Shown here piece after piece: positions 1 through 11,195 of a DNA stretch of 64,000 nt (the stretch's first letter is position 1; the number at the start of each line of letters is the position of its first letter). The stretch spans positions 46,654,698-46,718,697 of the forward strand of contig JALGQZ010000011.1 of NCBI GenBank assembly GCA_023105745.1. The letters are read 5' to 3'. The notes below the pieces were generated by a model. The model saw only the letters and a list, made by a program, of their open reading frames with translations, searched no databases and was not told where the DNA came from. The stretch is from Austropuccinia psidii (lineage: Eukaryota; Basidiomycota; Pucciniomycetes; Pucciniales; Sphaerophragmiaceae). A program made the translations under genes and the position numbers.

Positions 1-540
1 CTTGATAAAGTGAAACACCATGAAAAGCAAAGTATGGCTGATGCTTTTGAATATGCAAAACAGAAATGGGACAAGAGTCATAAAGTACCAGATTTCAAAG
101 TGCGGAACTTAGCTTTAGTTTTAATCTTGAATTTTAATAATATCAAAGGCCCAAAGAAACCAAAATATTTGTATATAGGAACTTTTGTTATTGCTACCTT
201 ACATGGAGCCAATGCAGTTCAAGTGTAATGGAGTGGTAAATTAGAAAATAAACACCACACTTTTAAAGTCAGCTTGATAAATCCTTATCAGCCAGCTGAA
301 AAACAATTGTTTCCTTTTAGGAACCCAAATCCTTTAACTGTACCACCAGTGGAACAGATTGAAGACAAAAGGATAAAGAAATTCATTAAAGAAAGGAGAC
401 ATAGGGGTAAAAATCGAAGAGAATATCTTGTCAGATACAGAAATCAGGTAAATGAAGATGAATGGTTGGCAGAATCAGAAATACCTGAATCAGAGAAACT
501 CTTGAGAAGATTTAGACATGAAAGAAAGCCACAATCCTGA
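1..540 (+). pseudogene. Integrase C-terminal remnant, element A0 (family I)
   Basis: This is the 3' end of a Ty3/Gypsy integrase that enters from the left edge of the window. The frame (codons from base 10) encodes the basic segment around the DKSHK motif, a GPF-like region degraded to a GTF, the [12 protein letters not shown] linker and the terminal chromodomain-like segment containing YLVRYRN and DEWLAE. A TAA at 226-228 interrupts it; the related element A1 has GAA there. The frame then stays open to the stop at 538-540. The GPF and chromodomain segments of such integrases are known to guide integration into chromatin. The copy is closely related to A1 (23365-24762) and is non-functional. 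The frame and homology are clear from direct comparison with A1. Confidence 0.85.
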
Positions 541-684
541 ATAGGTCTATAAATATGCTCAGAATTACTTGATCTAAGTAATTTGAAGAGGTTGGACAGT
601 GGAAATTAACCCCCTTTTGGGCCTATTTGTTCTTCAAATCATTAATAAAATTGTAGTACAATTGTATTTTTTGGTGGGAGGGAA
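541..684 (+). other. 3' untranslated region and polypurine tract of A0
   Basis: This stretch lies between the integrase stop and the 3' LTR. The purine run GGTGGGAGGGAA at 673-684 abuts the TGTGAG start of the LTR, the expected position of the plus-strand primer (polypurine tract). The same arrangement occurs after A1 at 24893-24904. Confidence 0.75.
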
Positions 685-1835
685 TGTGAGCCTTGGGGTA
701 TTTTTTACATACCCAAATAGGCCACAATTATATTTGAAGATAAATTCTGAAGTATGCATAAGCCATAAGTAATGCATATATTTGAAATTAATAATTTTGG
801 ATTTCAGAAAAGATGAATAAATATTTTGTGAGCAAGTAAATCCATGGATTTAGGGCCATATTGGGAGTCTACACAAACAATTCAAGTAGGGTAGCTCCAT
901 AGAGTGAATAAGCTGAAATTAACTCTATGAGGTGGTAATATGGAAAATAATTCAATACCACATAAAGGAATTGTGAAAATTGTTGTTTTTCTCAATTTAA
1001 CACAAAGAAAAAGGGGAATGTGAGAGATCCCATGTTATATATACACTGTAAATAGTGTTATTAATGCTTGTTGCACTTAATATTATGGTATTATAATATA
1101 ACTGTTTGATAAAACCATAGTGAATATAAGTCTCTAAGCCTAAAATTCTATTTGTGATGTGAAAATAGCTAAGGGGGACAAAAGACATCAAAGAGAGCTA
1201 GGGTACCCAGCTTCTGAGGCATCTGAGGCATGCATAGCTCTAAAGATTGGATCAATGGCTGATCATGGCCTAATTTGTATACTCAAACCATTTGGAAACC
1301 TGGTTACCAAGTTCAAATCTCATCAAATCATAAGAAAATTGCAAATAAGCTACTATCTTGAGGTGACAGAGAGGTAAAGAGCAACTTAGACTCCTTTAAC
1401 CATGTGAATTCTTAATTTCTTTCCATGGATAAACCTTAAAAGAGTAATTAAAACACTCTTTGGACTAGTATCCCTTGATTTACCTCATAGAAACCTGCCA
1501 TACTGTGATATTTGTAATTCTATGTAGAAATGAGGCAAAAACTTTAAAAATTCATTAAAAATACAGTTCTTAATGAAGCTTTTTCAGCCTTTTAGGACCA
1601 ATTTGGAATTGTATTACTAATAAAGAAACAAAAAAGACTTATGGCTTCATAAGTAAAACTAAAAGTTTTACTTACAGTCTATTTTTGATGATTCCACATG
1701 AAATACTTCATCTTCAAAATTTCACAGAAAATACAACCTGTGATGAAATTTCCAATAAAATTCATGACTTTGAGACAATAATGTGTATTTTTAGATGAAA
1801 GAATATTTAAAGTTGTTACTTCTTTTATTCTTAAC
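685..1835 (+). repeat. 3' LTR of A0, family I, truncated by the A1 insertion
   Basis: The LTR starts TGTGAGCCTTGGGG right after the polypurine tract and follows the family I LTR for 1151 bases. It stops after TTATTCTTAAC, where the 5' LTR of A1 begins. By comparison with full family I LTRs about 750 bases are missing. The remainder is not found as a separate piece after A1; the LTR ending at 26770 may contain it (see findings). No gene is seen inside. Confidence 0.85.
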
Positions 1836-3745
1836 TGTGAGCCTTGAGGTATATTTTACATACCCAAATAAGCCACAATCATCTTAAAAATAAATTTTGA
1901 ATTATACATAACTCATAAGTCATGAATATATCCAAAATTCATCATTTTTGATTTCAGAAAATATGAAAAACCTTTTATTGAGTAAGTAAATCCATGGATT
2001 TAAGCCCAGATTTGGATTATACACAAAAATTAACCTAGGGTAGCTTCATAGAGTGAACAAGCTCAAACTAACTCTTTGAGGTGGTAATATGGAAAATACT
2101 TCAATACCACATAAAAGATCTGTGAAAATTTTTGTCTTTCTTAATTTCATGCCAAAATAATGGGAATGTGAGAAATCCCATGTTACATATACACTAATAA
2201 TAGTGTTATTCATGTTTTGAGCACTTGATATCATGGTATTCTTACATAGACTTTTGGTACACCCATAGTGGATATCTCACTTAAGCCAATTTTGTATTTT
2301 GACATGAAAAATAAGCAAGGGGGACAAAAGACATCAAAGAGAGCCAGGGTACCCAACTTCTGAGGCCTCAGAGGTGTGGACAGCTCAAAAGCTTGGATCC
2401 ATGGCTGACCTTGGCCTCATTGGTAAACTAAAACCTTTTGGGAACTTGGTTACCATGTTACAACTACAGTAAATCTTAAGAAAATAGCAAGTAACCTGCT
2501 ATTTTGACGTGCCAAGGAGGTAAAAAGCTACTTGGACTCCTGTAACCATGTCCATTCTTAATGATTTTCCATGGATAAGCCCCAAAAAGAGTAATTAAAG
2601 CCCTTTTTGGACTTGTATCCATTGAATTACCTCATAGCAACCAGTTAAACACTGATATTTGCAATTCTATGTAAAATGAGGTAAGAACTTCAAAAATTCA
2701 TTAAAAATACAATTCCTAATGAATCTTTCTGAAACTTTCAGGACCAATGGAGAGCTCTATTATCTATGGTACAACCAAAAAGAATTACATTTTAATAGTA
2801 AAATTAAAGGTTTTACCTACAGTCCATTTTTGACTATTCTACATGAAACACTGAATCTTCAAAAATTCACAGTAATTACAACCTGTGATGAAATTGCTGG
2901 TAACATTGATAACTTTGAGAAATAAATGATTATCTTGGAATAAAAGAAGATTTACAGATGTTACTACTTTTATTCTTAACCATATTGGGGTTGGTAGTCA
3001 TGTAAGAGCATCAATTAAGTAATTATTATAATCTTATGTGACAACAGATGATGCAATCAATAATCCAAAAGAGTTTATTGTTTTCTCACTCACTGGTTTT
3101 TCAGTTTGCTCCATGGAACGCCTCTGTGAGCTGTTGTTGACTTAAACGAGGCCTCCTCTTGATGTTTTTTCCATATCATCATCATCTTATTATCACTTAT
3201 AACATTGTTACCAACAAGTAAGTATTAGTTAAAAGCTATTCTTAAGTGTTTTAATTCTTTCAGAATCAATCAAAAAGACGTGAAATCATAGAAACCAACT
3301 ATAAATTGTTGTAATACTCTTATAAATTCATTTTGATCCTTTAAATCCACAATTCTACATCAAATCCCTCTATCTTATCTTTCAAATAATTCTTTGGAAT
3401 ATTAGTGAGTGATTTATCTTTAATTCTTAAAGTTTTTCTCTAAAATGAGTTTTCTTCAAGAGTTACCATTATAATTATTCTTGCAAAAGATAATTATATA
3501 TTAAAATAACTTTATTATTTTAATAAAAAGAAGTTTTATTATTAAATTCTTCTTGTAATTGATTCTTGTAGACAATTACTTGCTCACTGTTAAAATCACT
3601 AGCAGTGTTTGACACATGAAAGAAATAATTCTTTAATTATTTAATTGTGGTTATAATAACACTTTGTTATGATATTTCATAAGAACAGTCATACTACTGT
3701 TTATTAATAGTAATATTATCATCAGTTTCATAGACACCTCTTACA
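1836..3745 (+). repeat. 5' LTR of A1 (family I)
   Basis: This 1910-base LTR starts TGTGAGCCTTGAGG and ends in CTCTTACA, followed directly by the PBS-like motif. It matches the 3' LTR at 24905-26770 over its length with scattered substitutions and small indels, so the insertion is not very recent. The interior is AT-rich and has no coding capacity. Confidence 0.85.
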
Positions 3746-3865
3746 TTTGGGGGCCTGGCCGTGATTTTATCCATAGACTTGGCTTTAATCATATTCTAGA
3801 CTTCATTTTTGTGTTCTAAAAAACCACCATACCGACCACATCTTACATTTGGGGGCCTGGCTGTA
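3746..3865 (+). repeat. Duplicated LTR end plus primer-binding motif
   Basis: The motif TTTGGGGGCCTGGCCGTG follows the LTR at 3746-3763. A near copy, TTTGGGGGCCTGGCTGTA, lies at 3848-3865, again preceded by an LTR-like end (CACATCTTACA). The unit length is about 102 bases. The second copy's LTR-like end resembles the usual family I terminus better than the first. The same motif follows the 5' LTRs of A2, B1 and B2, so it is the likely minus-strand primer-binding site; the matching tRNA is not identified. Confidence 0.7.
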
Positions 3866-4221
3866 TTTTCTTTTGAACCTTGTACCCTAAATTAATATAT
3901 TTTTAAGTTCTAAAATATATTGGTTTAATAATTTTTTCTTTCATTTTAAAGGTAAAATAATTCTTATTTTTTGAAATTATTTTGGAAATTCTTTCATTGA
4001 GGAATTTGGTTTAATTTTATACTGTTTTTACACGTGGCTTTTCACATCCAAAAACTTATAAAATTATTTTTTGAGTTACTCTGAGTTAATTTTCATTCAA
4101 AATCTTAAAATTTTATTTTATTTTTCTTTAAAAAGAATAATTTTTTTAATATTCAAAAATATAAAACTTATAAAAAATCCTTAAAAATATTTTAAAAAGA
4201 ATAAAGAATAATTTTTTCTAG
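3866..4221 (+). other. AT-rich leader of A1 ending in a 3' splice site
   Basis: No gene is seen here. The segment ends in TTTTTTCTAG at 4212-4221, a good fungal 3' splice site, directly before TG TCT TTA, the first codons of ORF1. The donor of this leader intron is not obvious in A1; the place matching the GTAAGT donor of B1 is eroded. By analogy with family III this is probably a leader intron. Confidence 0.45.
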
Positions 4222-5195
4222 TGTCTTTAATCAGATACTGTGCAGCTGGCAACAGACTCAGTAAAATATATATCACTAGTCCAGAATCTGAAGAGAGTAT
4301 TGAGGTGCAAATTGCTAAAAGAGGCAGCTTATTTAACTCAGAAAAGAATAAAATACCACCAAAAGGTGTGTGTTTATCTTATATTTTCACCTTTTTATCT
4401 TTCAATTGACCTGAAAATGGTGTATACAAGAAATGGAAGCCACTATTCAGTCCAACCAGATGGATGTGGAAAAGGAAGAGGAAAGACCAAATCCAGAAGC
4501 GCCAAGTATTCCTCAAGAAAGACACATTTGGAGGATGCCAGAGTTGCCCCCCATTCCCCAAGGTCTGTACCCACAGATTTTGACGTGAATTCTGAGCCTC
4601 AACTGATTCATGATAATTTTTCCAGGGCAGAACCATTTTCAGGTGGCAGCAATAGAAATATATCAATTCCAATACAAAAATTGGCTCAGAGCAACCAAAG
4701 AAGAGGAGTGAGAAATATGCCCAAGCCTTTGGCAGGGGGCCATGAACTCCTACTTACACATCAAGAGCTTTCTGGGTCAGGAGAAGACCATAGAGCTCTT
4801 AGGAGGATGGAGCCCCCTGTCTTGCAAATACAAGGTCAAAAGGATAAAGAACTGGTTGAAGAACCAAAGTCTTTCATCCATAGACCAGAAGAAGGAACTG
4901 GAAATGACTCCAGCTTTGGAGACAGAGGCCCCAGTGGCATCTACCAGCTCCAAACCAGCTCCAGAAGTGTCCAAAGACAAGCCCAAAGGACCTCAGAAGA
5001 AGCAGAGAGGTCCCAAGAGCCATCAAGACAAGGGCAAAGGCAAAGCCAATTGGCACAGCCCTTACCCACAGGGGTACAGGATCCTCAAATTGGAGCCTTC
5101 AGCTGTGGGACAGTGTGTTCAACATGGCCAGAACTCTAATGGAATTCACAGCCAAGGAGAAGGAAAGGATGAACAGGACCTTTCCACGTAAATAA
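4222..5195 (+). pseudogene. ORF1 of A1 (spliced overlapping accessory ORF, broken)
   Basis: This is a hypothetical protein with no recognised family. Exon 2 (4222-4365) begins TG TCT TTA after the leader acceptor, so an exon 1 ending in A would make ATG. It ends AAAAG before GTGTGT. The best acceptor in frame is TTTTTCCAG at 4617-4625, giving a 260-nt intron. Exon 3 then reads through the GGWSPL motif, EAPVASTS and a final helix containing MARTLMEF, ending FPRK at the TAA 5193-5195. [12 protein letters not shown] and MARTLMEF segments recur in A2. Damage: TGA at 4709-4711 and a frameshift near 5080-5110. The splice sites are inferred, not proven. It overlaps the frame-1 gag extension. Confidence 0.5.
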
Positions 5196-5790
5196 ATCAT
5201 GTACAAAGTAGTATTAATGTAGAAATTGGTAAACTTGAGTCAAACTTAACTAAAATAACATTGGATATCAGTGAATTGAAAAGACATGACAAAAAATATA
5301 CTGAATGGTATAAATTGACAAATGCCAGATTTGATTCAATTATCAATGCATGTAGCAGAATTGAGAGTACATGTCAAGTTCAGAATGATGAAATGGAAGA
5401 TCTTTCTATTTTTAAGATGAATGATCAACTCAAAATTCTACAAGATCATGTCTTAAAAATAGTTGAAAATACCAATCAGTTTGCTACACATTTAGAAAAA
5501 AGTGACAGTGAAAGGCAGAAGTTAAAAAATGAAATCATTGCAAATGTAGAACAAATTCATAAGAATTATGAGCCACATATGCCAAGACATTCTACACCTT
5601 TGACTGAAGAAAAAATTTCTGTTAAAGGAAGTTTTACCCCACTTTTAGGGGAAAATGATGTCTCTGTTAAAGATATTCCCAAATTGGAAGAATGGCCAAC
5701 ATTCTCTGGTGAAGGGGAATACAATCATATTGAGTTCATCAGGACTATTGATATGTTACAAGAAGACTTTAATATACCTGATGAAACCAT
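4417..5790 (+). pseudogene. Gag, N-terminal part, of A1 (broken)
   Basis: An ATG at 4417, inside the ORF1 intron, opens a frame of low-complexity Gln/Ser/Arg-rich residues that corresponds to the start of the A2 Gag and ends at 5139. After a frameshift near 5100, the Gag coiled-coil region (DISELKRHDKK, LKNEIIANVEQI) continues in another frame to the capsid-like WPTFSGEGEYNHIEFI motif. The solo LTR at 5791 interrupts it in the codon after PDET. Gag forms the particle. The upstream low-complexity part may not be translated as Gag, because in family III the overlapping ORF1 frame seems the constrained one. Confidence 0.65.
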
Positions 5791-6188
5791 TGTGAACCTT
5801 TCAGATATGACCACATACCCAAAAAGGTCACAAGAAATATTTAATATAATTATACATTAAAAATAAGTACCTTAAAGCTACAAAAATACCATAAATTGGT
5901 ATAAAACTTGGTTTAACTTAAAAACCAATGAATAAACATGTGAAAGAAACTATACCATTGGATTCCCCATGGTAAAATACACATATACCATTTTTATGGC
6001 ATATCTGTAAAGTCAATATTTAATAAGTTATAAGTAATAATACCTTATAAAAAACACAAATCCTTATTTATTTCAAAACCCAATGAAACAACATGTAAAA
6101 TAAATGGTACCATTGGATTCTCCATAAACATTCACACATAAAACAATTAATAAGCTAAGCTTCAAAATCAATACTTAAGGAATTAACC

Positions 6189-6225
6189 TGAATATATGCA
6201 CTTTTTTGGTCAACACATATATTCA
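6189..6225 (+). repeat. Inverted repeat TGAATATATG / CATATATTCA in LTR II
   Basis: The two 10-base arms at 6189-6198 and 6216-6225 are perfect complements around a 17-base loop. The same structure, with a similar loop, appears in the other family II LTRs, for example near 12727-12764 and 60207-60241 (less perfect). Confidence 0.7.
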
Positions 6226-6389
6226 AGGATTTTAGCTAATATCTCTTGAATTATGCATGATAGCGTGATGAACCAAAAATAAAGTCATCCATTAATTACT
6301 GTAGGAATACAGAAATGAAGTTTATTTCACAAGTTATAAGCAAGGTTAAAATCTGTAAGGAATTATTGATTAAAATCAACAGAGCTGTT

Positions 6390-6413
6390 GACCACTTTGT
6401 TGTGAAAGTGGTC
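6390..6413 (+). repeat. Conserved 9-bp hairpin in LTR II
   Basis: GACCACTTT and AAAGTGGTC form a perfect 9-bp stem with a 6-base loop. A perfect copy lies at 22528-22551. The A2 LTRs keep it with one mismatch (near 12540 and 21200). Retention in copies that differ elsewhere suggests an RNA or DNA structure of use to the element. Confidence 0.7.
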
Positions 6414-7781
6414 CAAACTTAAAAAAAGGAGACAGTTGGATTCTACTAGTTCATTCGTGAATAATGATGTATTTTTTATTATAATATTCAAGGTATAACC
6501 CCTTGAAATCATAGTTTGAAGTTTAAAATATTAAATTTCGACAGAAAAGATGAGTTACAAGAAAAATCATCAAAAATAGAGTTTTGATGATGTAATGAAA
6601 TTCTCTTGGAAGCATAATAGGGTTGTTCCAAGCTATTAGAATTAACTCCCCGAATTGCTTTAGCGTTTAAATCTTAAAAGTTATTAAGGATCTAAGTTTG
6701 AGCTTAATTTGATCATTTATGATCACTCACTGTAACCTTAAATTATGTTTAACAGTCATATGAGTGATAAAATTGGTGAATACTATTAGTTTATGATTAA
6801 AACTAATAAAATGAACAAATTTTGGGGCTCTGCCAAGCCTTTGACGTCATCAAACTTAGAGTTATAGTGATAACTCTAAATAATGGCGTAATAGTGATGT
6901 AATATGGTCTGATCATGATGTAATCATCACCAAACCTTAAAATATTGATCAATTACAGTGGATATGATCTGTACACGTCTACTAGAAGCCTTTTGGACTC
7001 TAGGAGGGAGGTATTTACTTTAAATAGAGCTCTTTTAACTCTGTTTTCCCCTCAGACGCATCAAAAACATTAAATCAATACAATTAAAAAGGTAACATCT
7101 TTATTCTTTATATATAAAACTTTTATATTATCAAAGACCAAAGATCATCTTATCATAATAATAAATTTTGACATGATTAAATCATTTATTTGATTGTTTT
7201 TGTTAAAAATCTCTCTAAAATCTCATTTCCATGTAAAAATCAAGAATATTTGTAATTTTCTATATTTTTTATTGTAAATTCAATTTGGATAAGTTGTATT
7301 TACATTGTTTGGCATAAAATATCTCAAAATTATTATATTAAGTATTAAAAGTAGGTTATTTTCTCTTATTATAATAATTTTCTCTTTATTATTCTTTTAA
7401 TAATTCTTCAAATAATATAAATAGTATTTATATTAATTTATAACTTTAATATTGGTAATATTATTGTTATTAATTGTTTTTTATTAATAAAAAACAATTT
7501 TTTAAGCCTTTATTATTTGTTTGTAACAATAATAAAGTGCCATTAAATATATTAATTATTTTATATTAATATATTTATTTTATTATATTATATTTTATAA
7601 TATAAATTATATTATCATATTTTATTGATAATATAATTATTTTTACGCCATAATTATAATAATTCTTCATTATTATAATTATTTCTATCTTATTTATTTC
7701 ATTTATAAGGACATTAATAGTACAATAAGTAAAATATTAGTAATTTTTACTTATTGTTTCATAGTCAAACCTTACAACCAT

Positions 7782-10496
7782 AGTGGGTACATTACACTGT
7801 CTGTTTACCAGGACTGAAAAGAAATGGTATTACAAGATGAGAATAGATCATGGGAAACATGATTGGTCTTGGTGGAAATCTGAATTGATTACCAAATGGG
7901 CCAATAATTCTTGGAGGTTTGAAATGGGAAATGCTTTTGAAAGTGCCATTTTTAACTCAGAGAAAGATAAACCACTTACTTGGTTCTTCAAGCAAAAAGA
8001 CAGATTATCTGCTTTACACCCAGATATGTCTGACCCTATGACTAATATGAATATATTGAGAAAGTGTGGATGAGAACTGGAGCAGATGTGTAGAACCCTG
8101 TTCAACAGAGGACTAAATTAATGCAATGGAAGATATCATTACCAGAACAAGAATTGGTAAAACTTGGACTAGAATACCTATGTAACTCAAGATGGTTCCA
8201 AAGATTCACAGAGAGGATAAAAGACCAGAAAGACCTGTCTTGAAGTGTCATAAATGTGGAAGTACTTCACATTTAGCCAACACTTGCACCAAAAAGACAA
8301 AAATTAATGAATTTCAGGTCATTGAAGGAATTCAGTGTACTGAAGAGAAAGAGGAATCTGATCAAGATTCTGCAGTCTCTGAGGATATACCAGTGGAGGA
8401 CTATTCCATTGAAACCTTTACCGCTTTCTTTGAGGTCACAGAAGTTCATAAACACTTGCCACAGTACAGTGAGGATTGCTGCAACCTGATCAATATCCAA
8501 GATGCCAAAATGTGTAAAACAAAACCTGCTAGAGGTAAAGGTTACACTGCTGGAGCATCCTGTATCACATCAGTTTTGATGAGTGATATTGAAGCCAAAG
8601 TAAATTTGGATACAGGGGCATTTTGCACTTGTGTGGGAAAAGATTATCTCCAAATTATAATTCCTGAATGGAAAAACCATCTATTACCAATAGAAGGTGT
8701 GCAATTTAGTAATTACAGTAACAATATATACCCCTTCGGTATATTAGACACTAATCTTGTATTTCCACACCCAGCAGGAAGTGTAAGGATGAAAACTGAG
8801 ATTGTGGTAATGGATAATTGCACATCTCAGCACATCATTATTGGAAATTATTACTTAAATATTTATGGTATTGACATCAATAACCATAAAGACAGATATT
8901 TCACAATTGGGGATAACAAAAGACAAAAATTTGCTTTTTCCAATATGCCAAAACAAATATCTGTGGTATCTTCTGTCAAGGATACTTATAAAGATGAATT
9001 TGTGTCTAATCAACTTGTTGAAGCACAGATTAATCCATCATTGTCACCAAAAATGAGAAATGAACTTGTTGATGTGTTATACACATAGAATAATGCATTT
9101 GCCTCTGATAATGAACCATTAGGTGCTATAAGAGGACATGAAGTTGATATTACTCTTAATATTGACAGAACATATCCTCCAGTACTTAGAAGACCAGCTT
9201 ATCCAGCCAGTCCCAGAGCTAGAAAAGCCTTGGAAAAACATATCCAAGAGTTAATCCAACTTGGTGTACTAATTAAAGTAGGCCATAATGAGGAAGTTGA
9301 AGTGACAACACCTGTTATTATTGCCTGGCATAATGATAATTCAATAATGGTTGGAGATTTCAGAGCATTGAATACCTACACAGTTCCAGATAGGTATCCA
9401 ATCCCTAGAATTCAAGAAACCTTGACTCAGTTGAGTAAAGCAAAGTATATAACATCAATGGATGCATTGAAAGGCTTTAATAAATATTTTTTGACTCCTA
9501 AAGCTATGAAATTACTTACAATTATCACTCACTGTGGTATTCATGAGTATCCTAGACTGCCATTTGGCATTAAAAATGCTCCATCCCATTATCAAAGAGT
9601 GATGAATACCATCTTTCCCACAGAATTGTCTGAAGGATGGCTTATCATTTATATTGATGATATTATCATATGTTCTGATTCTTGGTCCTTACACCTTGAA
9701 AGACTTGCAAGGGTATTTCACAAAGCTGCAGAAGTGAACATGAAAATTTCACTTAAGAAATGCAATTTTGGTTTTGAAGAACTCAAAGCATTAGGACATG
9801 TTGTTTTTGCTTTAAGCTTGGGTATTGACAAAAACAAAGTAGCAGCAGTGTTACTTAAGCCAATACACCAGAATAACAAAGAAATGATGTCTTTTCTTGG
9901 GCTTACCAGCTATTATAGGCAACACTTGAAAGACGTTGAAATTCTAGCCAAGTCACTATATAGAATCTGTGATTAACAGACTGTATTTGAGATGAGACAG
10001 GAGAGAATTAAAGCTTATGAGAAGATAAAGAAAGCACTTACAGAAGCACCTTTACTCCTCATGCCAGACTGGAATTCTCCTTTTAAATTTTACATTGATG
10101 CATGTGGCGATGGATTAGGGGCAGCCCTACATCAAGCTCAAATTATTAATGACAAACCTACAGAGGGACCAGTTTGTTATATCTCAAGACAAATCAAACC
10201 AACAGAGGCCAGATATGAAGCAAGCCAAATGGAGTGCTTATGTTTGGTATGGGCACTTGAGAAATTACACTATTATCTTGATGGCAGTGTTTTTGAAGTG
10301 ATAACTGACTGTAATGCAGTAAACTCACTCCTTAACATGAAGACTCCCAACAGACATATGTTGAGATGGCAAATAGCCATTCAAGAATATAGAGGAAACA
10401 TGACCATAGTTCACAAAGGAGGAAATATTCACAAGAATACTGATGGACTTAGCAGGTGGGCATTAGCCACCACTCCTGATAACCCAGCTTATGTAC
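7782..10496 (+). pseudogene. Gag C-terminus, protease, RT and RNase H of A1 (broken)
   Basis: After the solo LTR the capsid region resumes ([26 protein letters not shown]). A TGA at 8071, a small deletion and a frameshift follow before 8192. Then come the zinc knuckle CHKCGSTSHLANTC (from about 8249), the protease active site NLDTGAFCTC (near 8605), a TAG at 9086, RT with VGDFRALN and the catalytic YIDD (9651-9662), a TAA at 9974, and RNase H with [16 protein letters not shown] and the [21 protein letters not shown] block (here MECLCL). The frame is otherwise continuous with Gag, so Gag-Pol was a single polyprotein. The TGTAC target and the next solo LTR end this piece. Confidence 0.9.
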
Positions 10497-11195
10497 TGTA
10501 AGGTTTGACTATGAAACAATAAGTAAAAATTACTAATATTTTACTTATTGTACTATGAATGTCCTTATAAATGAAATAAATAAGATAAAAATAATTATAA
10601 TAATAAAGAATTATTATAATTATGGCATGAAATAGTTATATTATTAAATAAATATAATAATATAATCTATATTATAAATTATAAAATATATCAAATAAAT
10701 ATATTAATATAAGATAATTAATATATTTAAAAACACTTTATTATTGTTACCAAAGAATAATAAAGGTGTAAAAAACTGTTTTTTATTAATAAAAAACAAT
10801 TAATAACAATAATATTACCAATATTAAAGTTATAAATTAACATAAATACTATTTATATCAATTATAGAATTATTAAAAGTAATAATAGAGAAAAAGTATT
10901 ATAATAAGAGAAATAACCTACTTTTAATGCTTGATATAATAATTTTGAATAATTTAATGCCTATAAATGTAAATACAACTTATTTAAATTGGAGTTACAA
11001 TATAATTCAAGAGAAATTACAAATTTTCTTAGTTTTACGTGGAATTGAGGTTTTTAAGAGAAATTTGAACAAAAGAATTGAATAACTGCAATAATCACGT
11101 CAAAGATGAATATTATTATAAGATTATCTTTGGCCTTTAATATTATAAAAGTTTTATATTTAAAGAATAAAGAAACTACCTTTTTATTTAATGAT
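10497..11195 (-). repeat. Solo LTR of family II, 3' part (in A1 pol), TSD TGTAC
   Basis: On the minus strand this is the last 699 bases of a family II LTR ending CAAACCTTACA. The rest is at 21868-23150. The host target TGTAC lies at 10492-10496 and again at 23151-23155, and deleting the LTR rejoins the A1 pol frame. Element A2 entered here at ATGAT (11191-11195 and 21863-21867). Confidence 0.92.

Larger units (their letters stand above)
5791..7776 (+). repeat. Solo LTR of family II inside A1 gag, TSD ACCAT
   Basis: This 1986-base LTR starts TGTGAACCTTTCAG and ends CAAACCTTACA. The five bases ACCAT at 5786-5790 are repeated at 7777-7781, and removing the LTR and one ACCAT restores the gag frame exactly (next codon at 7783). 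There is no internal region, so it is the product of LTR-LTR recombination. It is AT-rich without genes. It contains a perfect hairpin at 6390-6413 and a 10-bp inverted repeat at 6189-6225. A TTTAAATAG box near 7018-7026 could be promoter-like, which is weak evidence. Confidence 0.92.

Noticed and set aside
7430..7700. Very AT-rich tracts in family II LTRs as origins or centromere-like DNA
   Set aside because: They recur at the same place in each family II LTR and are simply part of that repeat.
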